Shown here in pieces: positions 57,478 through 64,000 of a stretch of DNA of 64,000 nucleotides. The translations under genes were made by a program, and so were the position numbers. The notes below the pieces were generated by a model. It made no database searches. It was not told the DNA's origin and saw only the letters and a list, made by a program, of their open reading frames with translations. Where the stretch lies: the NCBI GenBank assembly GCA_037783545.1, contig JBBELK010001552.1:1-64000 (forward strand), written 5' to 3'. The number at the start of each line of letters is the position of its first letter. The stretch's first letter is position 1. This DNA comes from Henricia sp. BOLD:AAB3569 (Eukaryota; Echinodermata; Asteroidea; Spinulosida; Echinasteridae).

Positions 57478-60400
57478 CAAACTGCGGTGCGTTAACGACA
57501 GTCCGAATGACTGAGCATGCGCACAACTCAGGAGTACCCCAAAGAGGTGTGTACAGACAGCCACGGTTTGCGTGAGAGCAGTCAGGAAGCCTCAACCCAG
57601 TTTTTTCTAAACTTTGAAATTTCTCTGCCATTTCCCGGCGAAAGTCTGTCAATTTTTTATGACAAGTGCGCAATATAGAGAGTTTAGGGCATGCAAAATT
57701 TGAAGTTCGTCGGAACATTTTTCGACCTCCAAATTTGCCGACGTTTGGACCACACTTTGACCAAATTGCCGAGCCAAACTGCGGTGCGTTAACGACAGTC
57801 CGAATGACTGAGCATGCGCACAACTCAGGAGTACCCCAAAGAGGTGTGTACAGACAGCCACGGTTTGCGTGAGAGCAGTCAGGAAGCCTCAACCCAGTTT
57901 TTTCTAAACTTTGAAATTTCTCTGCCATTTCCCGGCGAAAGTCTGTCAATTTTTTATGACAAGTGCGCAATATAGAGAGTTTAGGGCATGCAAAATTTGA
58001 AGTTCGTCGGAACATTTTTCGACCTCCAAATTTGCCGACGTTTGGACCACACTTTGACCAAATTGCCGAGCCAAACTGCGGTGCGTTAACGACAGTCCGA
58101 ATGACTGAGCATGCGCACAACTCAGGAGTACCCCAAAGAGGTGTGTACAGACAGCCACGGTTTGCGTGAGAGCAGTCAGGAAGCCTCAACCCAGTTTTTT
58201 CTAAACTTTGAAATTTCTCTGCCATTTCCCGGCGAAAGTCTGTCAATTTTTTATGACAAGTGCGCAATATAGAGAGTTTAGGGCATGCAAAATTTGAAGT
58301 TCGTCGGAACATTTTTCGACCTCCAAATTTGCCGACGTTTGGACCACACTTTGACCAAATTGCCGAGCCAAACTGCGGTGCGTTAACGACAGTCCGAATG
58401 ACTGAGCATGCGCACAACTCAGGAGTACTCCAAAGAGGTGTGTACAGACAGCCACGGTTTGCGTGAGAGCAGTCAGGAAGCCTCAACCCAGTTTTTTCTA
58501 AACTTTCAAATTTCTCTGCCATTTCCCGGCGAAAGTCTGTCAATTTTTTATGACAAGTGCGCAATATAGAGAGTTTAGGGCATGCAAAATTTGAAGTTCG
58601 TCGGAACATTTTTCGACCTCCAAATTTGCCGACGTTTGGACCACACTTTGACCAAATTGCCGAGCCAAAATGCGGTGCGTTAACGACAGTCCGAATGACT
58701 GAGCATGCGCACAACTCAGGAGTACCCCAAAGAGGTGTGTACAGACAGCCACGGTTTGCATGAGAGCAGTCAGGAAGCCTCAACCCAGTTTTTTCTAAAC
58801 TTTGAAATTTCTCTGCCATTTCCCGGCGAAAGTCTGTCAATTTTGTATGACAAGTGCGCAATATAGAGAGTTTAGGGCATGCAAAATTTGAAGTTCGTCG
58901 GAACATTTTTCGACCTCCAAATTTGCCGACGTTTGGACCACACTTTGACCAAATTGCCGAGCCAAACTGCGGTGCGTTAACGACAGTCCGAATGACTGAG
59001 CATGCGCACAACTCAGGAGTACCCCAAAGAGGTGTGTACAGACAGCCACGGTTTGCGTGAGAGCAGTCAGGAAGCCTCAACCCAGTTTTTTCTAAACTTT
59101 GAAATTTCTCTGCCATTTCCCGGCGAAAGTCTGTCAATTTTTTATGACAAGTGTGCAATATAGAGAGTTTAGGGCATGCAAAATTTGAAGTTCGTCGGAA
59201 CATTTTTCGACCTCCAAATTTGCCGACGTTTGGACCACACTTTGACCAAATTGCCGAGCCAAACTGCGGTGCGTTAACGACAGTCCGAATGACTGAGCAT
59301 GCGCACAACTCAGGAGTACCCCAAAGAGGTGTGTACAGACAGCCACGGTTTGCGTGAGAGCAGTCAGGAAGCCTCAACCCAGGTTTTTCTAAACTTTGAA
59401 ATTTCTCTGCCATTTCCCGGCGAAAGTCTGTCAATTTTTTATGACAAGTGCGCAATATAGAGAGTTTAGGGCATGCAAAATTTGAAGTTCGTCGGAACAT
59501 TTTTCGACCTCCAAATTTGCCGACGTTTGGACCACACTTTGACCAAATTGCCGAGCCAAACTGCGGTGCGTTAACGACAGTCCGAATGACTGAGCATGCG
59601 CACAACTCAGGAGTACCCCAAAGAGGTGTGTACAGACAGCCACGGTTTGCGTGAGAGCAGTCAGGAAGCCTCAACCCAGTTTTTTCTAAACTTTGAAATT
59701 TCTCTGCCATTTCCCGGCGAAAGTCTGTCAATTTTTTATGACAAGTGCGCAATATAGAGAGTTTAGGGCATGCAAAATTTGAAGTTCGTCGGAACATTTT
59801 TCGACCTCCAAATTTGCCGACGTTTGGACCACACTTTGACCAAATTGCCGAGCCAAACTGCGGTGCGTTAACGACAGTCCGAATGACTGAGCATGCGCAC
59901 AACTCAGGAGTACCCCAAAGAGGTGTGTACAGACAGCCACGGTTTGCGTGAGAGCAGTCAGGAAGCCTCAACCCAGTTTTTTCTAAACTTTGAAATTTCT
60001 CTGCCATTTCCCGGCGAAAGTCTGTCAATTTTTTATGACAAGTGCGCAATATAGAGAGTTTAGGGCATGCAAAATTTGAAGTTCGTCGGAACATTTTTCG
60101 ACCTCCAAATTTGCCGACGTTTGGACCACACTTTGACCAAATTGCCGAGCCAAACTGCGGTGCGTTAACGACAGTCCGAATGACTGAGCATGCGCACAAC
60201 TCAGGAGTACCCCAAAGAGGTGTGTACAGACAGCCACGGTTTGCATGAGAGCAGTCAGGAAGCCTCAACCCAGTTTTTTCTAAACTTTGAAATTTCTCTG
60301 CCATTTCCCGGCGAAAGTCTGTCAATTTTTTATGACAAGTGCGCAATATAGAGAGTTTAGGGCATGCAAAATTTGAAGTTCGTCGGAACATTTTTCGACC

Positions 60401-63400
60401 TCCAAATTTGCCGACGTTTGGACCACACTTTGACCAAATTGCCGAGCCAAACTGCGGTGCGTTAACGACAGTCCGAATGACTGAGCATGCGCACAACTCA
60501 GGAGTACCCCAAAGAGGTGTGTACAGTCAGGAAGCCTCAACCCAGTTTTTTCTAAACTTTGAAATTTCTCTGCCAATTCCCGGCGAAAGTCTGTCAATTT
60601 TTTATGACAAGTGCGCAATATAGAGAGTTTAGGGCATGCAAAATTTGAAGTTCGTCGGAACATTTTTCGACCTCCAAATTTGCCGACGTTTGGACCACAC
60701 TTTGACCAAATTGCCGAGCCAAACTGCGGTGCGTTAACGACAGTCCGAATGACTGAGCATGCGCACAACTCAGGAGTACCCCAAAGAGGTGTGTACAGAC
60801 AGCCACGGTTTGCATGAGAGCAGTCAGGAAGCCTCAACCCATTTTTTTCTAAACTTTGAAATTTCTCTGCCATTTCCCGGCGAAAGTCTGTCAATTTTTT
60901 ATGACAAGTGCGCAATATAGAGAGTTTAGGGCATGCAAAATTTGAAGTTCGTCGGAACATTTTTCGACCTCCAAATTTGCCGACGTTTGGACCACACTTT
61001 GACCAAATTGCCGAGCCAAACTGCGGTGCGTTAACGACAGTCCGAATGACTGAGCATGCGCACAACTCAGGAGTACCCCAAAGAGGTGTGTACAGACAGC
61101 CACGGTTTGCGTGAGAGCAGTCAGGAAGCCTCAACCCAGTTTTGTCTAAACTTTGAAATTTATCTGCCATTTCCCGGCGAAAGTCTGTCAATTTTTTATG
61201 ACAAGTGCGCAATATAGAGAGTTTAGGGCATGCAAAATTTGAAGTTCGTCGGAACATTTTTCGACCTCCAAATTTGCCGACGTTTGGACCACACTTTGAC
61301 CAAATTGCCGAGCCAAACTGCGGTGCGTTAACGACAGTCCGAATGACTGAGCATGCGCACAACTCAGGAGTACCCCAAAGAGGTGTGTACAGACAGCCAC
61401 GGTTTGCGTGAGAGCAGTCAGGAAGCCTCAACCCAGTTTTTTCTAAACTTTGAAATTTCTCTGCCATTTCCCGGCGAAAGTCTGTCAATTTTTTATGACA
61501 AGTGCGCAACATAGAGAGTTTAGGGCATGCAAAATTTGAAGTTCGTCGGAACATTTTTCGACCTCCAAATTTGCCGACGTTTGGACCACACTTTGACCAA
61601 ATTGCCGAGCCAAACTGCGGTGCGTTAACGACAGTCCGAATGACTGAGCATGCGCACAACTCAGGAGTACCCCAAAGAGGTGTGTACAGACAGCCACGGT
61701 TTGCGTGAGAGCAGTCAGGAAGCCTCAACCCAGTTTTTTCTAAACTTTGAAATTTCTCTGCCATTTCCCGGCGAAAGTCTGTCAATTTTTTATGACAAGT
61801 GCGCAATATAGAGAGTTTAGGGCATGCAAAATTTGAAGTTCGTCGGAACATTTTTCGACCTCCAAATTTGCCGACGTTTGGACCACACTTTGACCAAATT
61901 GCCGAGCCAAACTGCGGTGCGTTAACGACAGTCCGAATGACTGAGCATGCGCACAACTCAGGAGTACCCCAAAGAGGTGTGTACAGACAGCCACGGTTTG
62001 CGTGAGAGCAGTCAGGAAGCCTCAACCCAGTTTTTTCTAAACTTTGAAATTTCTCTGCCATTTCCCGGCGAAAGTCTGTCAATTTTTTATGACAAGTGTG
62101 CAATATAGAGAGTTTAGGGCATGCAAAATTTGAAGTTCGTCGGAACATTTTTCGACCTCCAAATTTGCCGACGTTTGGACCACACTTTGACCAAATTGCC
62201 GAGCCAAACTGCGGTGCGTTAACGACAGTCCGAATGACTGAGCATGCGCACAACTCAGGAGTACCCCAAAAAGGTGTGTACAGACAGCCACGGTTTGCGT
62301 GAGAGCAGTCAGGAAGCCTCAACCCAGGTTTTTCTAAACTTTGAAATTTCTCTGCCATTTCCCGGCGAAAGTCTGTCAATTTTTTATGACAAGTGCGCAA
62401 TTTAGAGAGTTTAGGGCATGCAAAATTTGAAGTTCGTCGGAACATTTTTCGACCTCCAAATTTGCCGACGTTTGGACCACACTTTGACCAAATTGCCGAG
62501 CCAAACTGCGGTGCGTTAACGACAGTCCGAATGACTGAGCATGCGCACAACTCAGGAGTACCCCAAAGAGGTGTGTACAGACAGCCACGGTTTGCGTGAG
62601 AGCAGTCAGGAAGCCTCAACCCAGTTTTTTCTAAACTTTGAAATTTCTCTGCCATTTCCCGGCGAAAGTCTGTCAATTTTTTATGACAAGTGCGCAATAT
62701 AGAGAGTTTAGGGCATGCAAAATTTGAAGTTCGTCGGAACATTTTTCGACCTCCAAATTTGCCGACGTTTGGACCACACTTTGACCAAATTGCCGAGCCA
62801 AACTGCGGTGCGTTAACGACAGTCCGAATGACTGAGCATGCGCACAACTCAGGAGTACCCCAAAGAGGTGTGTACAGACAGCCACGGTTTGCGTGAGAGC
62901 AGTCAGGAAGCCTCAACCCAGTTTTTTCTAAACTTTGAAATTTCTCTGCCATTTCCCGGCGAAAGTCTGTCAATTTTTTATGACAAGTGCGCAATATAGA
63001 GAGTTTAGGGCATGCAAAATTTGAAGTTCGTCGGAACATTTTTCGACCTCCAAATTTGCCGACGTTTGGACCACACTTTGACCAAATTGCCGAGCCAAAC
63101 TGCGGTGCGTTAACGACAGTCCGAATGACTAAGCATGCGCACAACTCAGGAGTACCCCAAAGAGGTGTGTACAGACAGCCACGGTTTGCATGAGAGCAGT
63201 CAGGAAGCCTCAACCCAGTTTTTTCTAAACTTTTAAATTTCTCTGCCATTTCCCGGCGAAAGTCTGTCAATTTTTTATGACAAGTGCGCAATATAGAGAG
63301 TTTAGGGCATGCAAAATTTGAAGTTCGTCGGAACATTTTTCGACCTCCAAATTTGCCGACGTTTGGACCACACTTTGACCAAATTGCCGAGCCAAACTGC

Positions 63401-64000
63401 GGTGCGTTAACGACAGTCCGAATGACTGAGCATGCGCACAACTCAGGAGTACCCCCAAAGAGGTGTGTACAGACAGCCACGGTTTGCGTGAGAGCAGTCA
63501 GGAAGCCTCAACCCAGTTTTTTCTAAACTTTGAAATTTCTCTGCCATTTCCCGGCGAAAGTCTGTCAATTTTTTATGACAAGTGCGCAATATAGAGAGTT
63601 TAGGGCATGCAAAATTTGAAGTTCGTCGGAACATTTTTCGACCTCCAAATTTGCCGACGTTTGGACCACACTTTGACCAAATTGCCGAGCCAAACTGCGG
63701 TGCGTTAACGACAGTCCGAATGACTGAGCATGCGCACAACTCAGGAGTACCCCAAAGAGGTGTGTACAGACAGCCACGGTTTGCGTGAGAGCAGTCAGGA
63801 AGCCTCAACCCAGTTTTTTTCTAAACTTTGAAATTTCTCTGCCATTTCCCGGCGAAAGTCTGTCAATTTGTTATGACAAGTGCGCAATATAGAGAGTTTA
63901 GGGCATGCAAAATTTGAAGTTCGTCGGAACATTTTTCGACCTCCAAATTTGCCGACGTTTGGACCACACTTTGACCAAATTGCCGAGCCAAACTGCGGTG
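57478..64000. repeat. Family B satellite array, right segment to window end
   Basis: About 22 B units (57666 to the incomplete one starting at 63880). Rare variants GTGTGCAATA (59151 and 62096) and CCCAGGTTTTTC (about 59380 and 62325) repeat with a shift of 2945 bp, which is ten units less the 25-bp deletion of the 272-bp unit at 60339-60610. Minus-strand open frames of 1033 and 1052 codons (57395-60496, 60322-63480) cross this segment as a result of the 297-bp length. The window ends inside a unit after AACTGCGGTG; the array evidently continues. No gene is supported. Confidence 0.95.
60339..60610. repeat. 272-bp monomer variant with 25-bp deletion (third copy)
   Basis: Same GTACAG/TCAGG joint as in 38519-38790 and 40277-40548. 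It shares the additional CCAATTCCCGG change with the unit at 38519, 21.8 kb away, which is good evidence that it was copied from that one or from a common source. Confidence 0.9.

Noticed and set aside
60322..63480. 1052-codon minus-strand open frame (and similar ones at 57395-60496, 51898-54585, 43275-45932)
   Set aside because: They consist only of the 99-codon translation of the satellite monomer, begin and end at chance variants, and the A/B differences in this frame mostly alter residues. No domain, signal or initiation context is recognisable.

Overview
This window is eukaryotic satellite DNA from end to end. I find no supportable protein-coding gene, rRNA gene, functional tRNA gene or CRISPR array. 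About 64 kb is built from one head-to-tail repeat of about 296-297 bp in two related families. Family A occupies roughly 1-38.4 kb and family B roughly 38.6-64 kb. The organism cannot be named from the sequence. The evidence points to an animal genome, probably an invertebrate: a tRNA-derived SINE with a perfect B box and a (CAA)n tail, a ~47% GC satellite, and no CpG depletion by hand count in the B monomer.

Layout. 1-203 is an indel-ridden A unit, possibly a poorly polished contig edge. 204-20335 is a very homogeneous A array of about 67 units; 33 consecutive units starting at 3464 all have a 296-bp spacing. 20336-38361 is a heterogeneous A zone. It carries five copies of a ~283-bp SINE in minus orientation (21003, 27834, 35200, 36603, 38076), and SINE plus flanking monomers recur as ~7.37-kb higher-order blocks. 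38362-38616 is an A/B mosaic junction. 38617-64000 is the B array, with several higher-order periods (6, 8, 9, 10 and 18 monomers). It is interrupted twice, at the same place in the monomer, by a 640-700 bp composite insert (41845-42547 and 56841-57477). That insert carries a 24-bp hairpin, a 67-bp minisatellite and a 35-bp segment identical or nearly identical to the tRNA-like head of the SINE.

The parts are linked by array evolution rather than by a pathway. The mobile sequences appear to have entered a monomer once each and then to have been copied with it by unequal exchange or amplification. A 77-bp block is identical between the A and B consensus units while the neighbouring ~130 bp has diverged. 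It contains a half-match to the CENP-B box and a CGTCGG/CCGACG inverted repeat, and is the best candidate for a functional, protein-binding part of the satellite. Long minus-strand open frames (up to 1052 codons) arise because the B monomer is 297 bp, a multiple of three, and has a stop-free frame. I do not regard them as genes.
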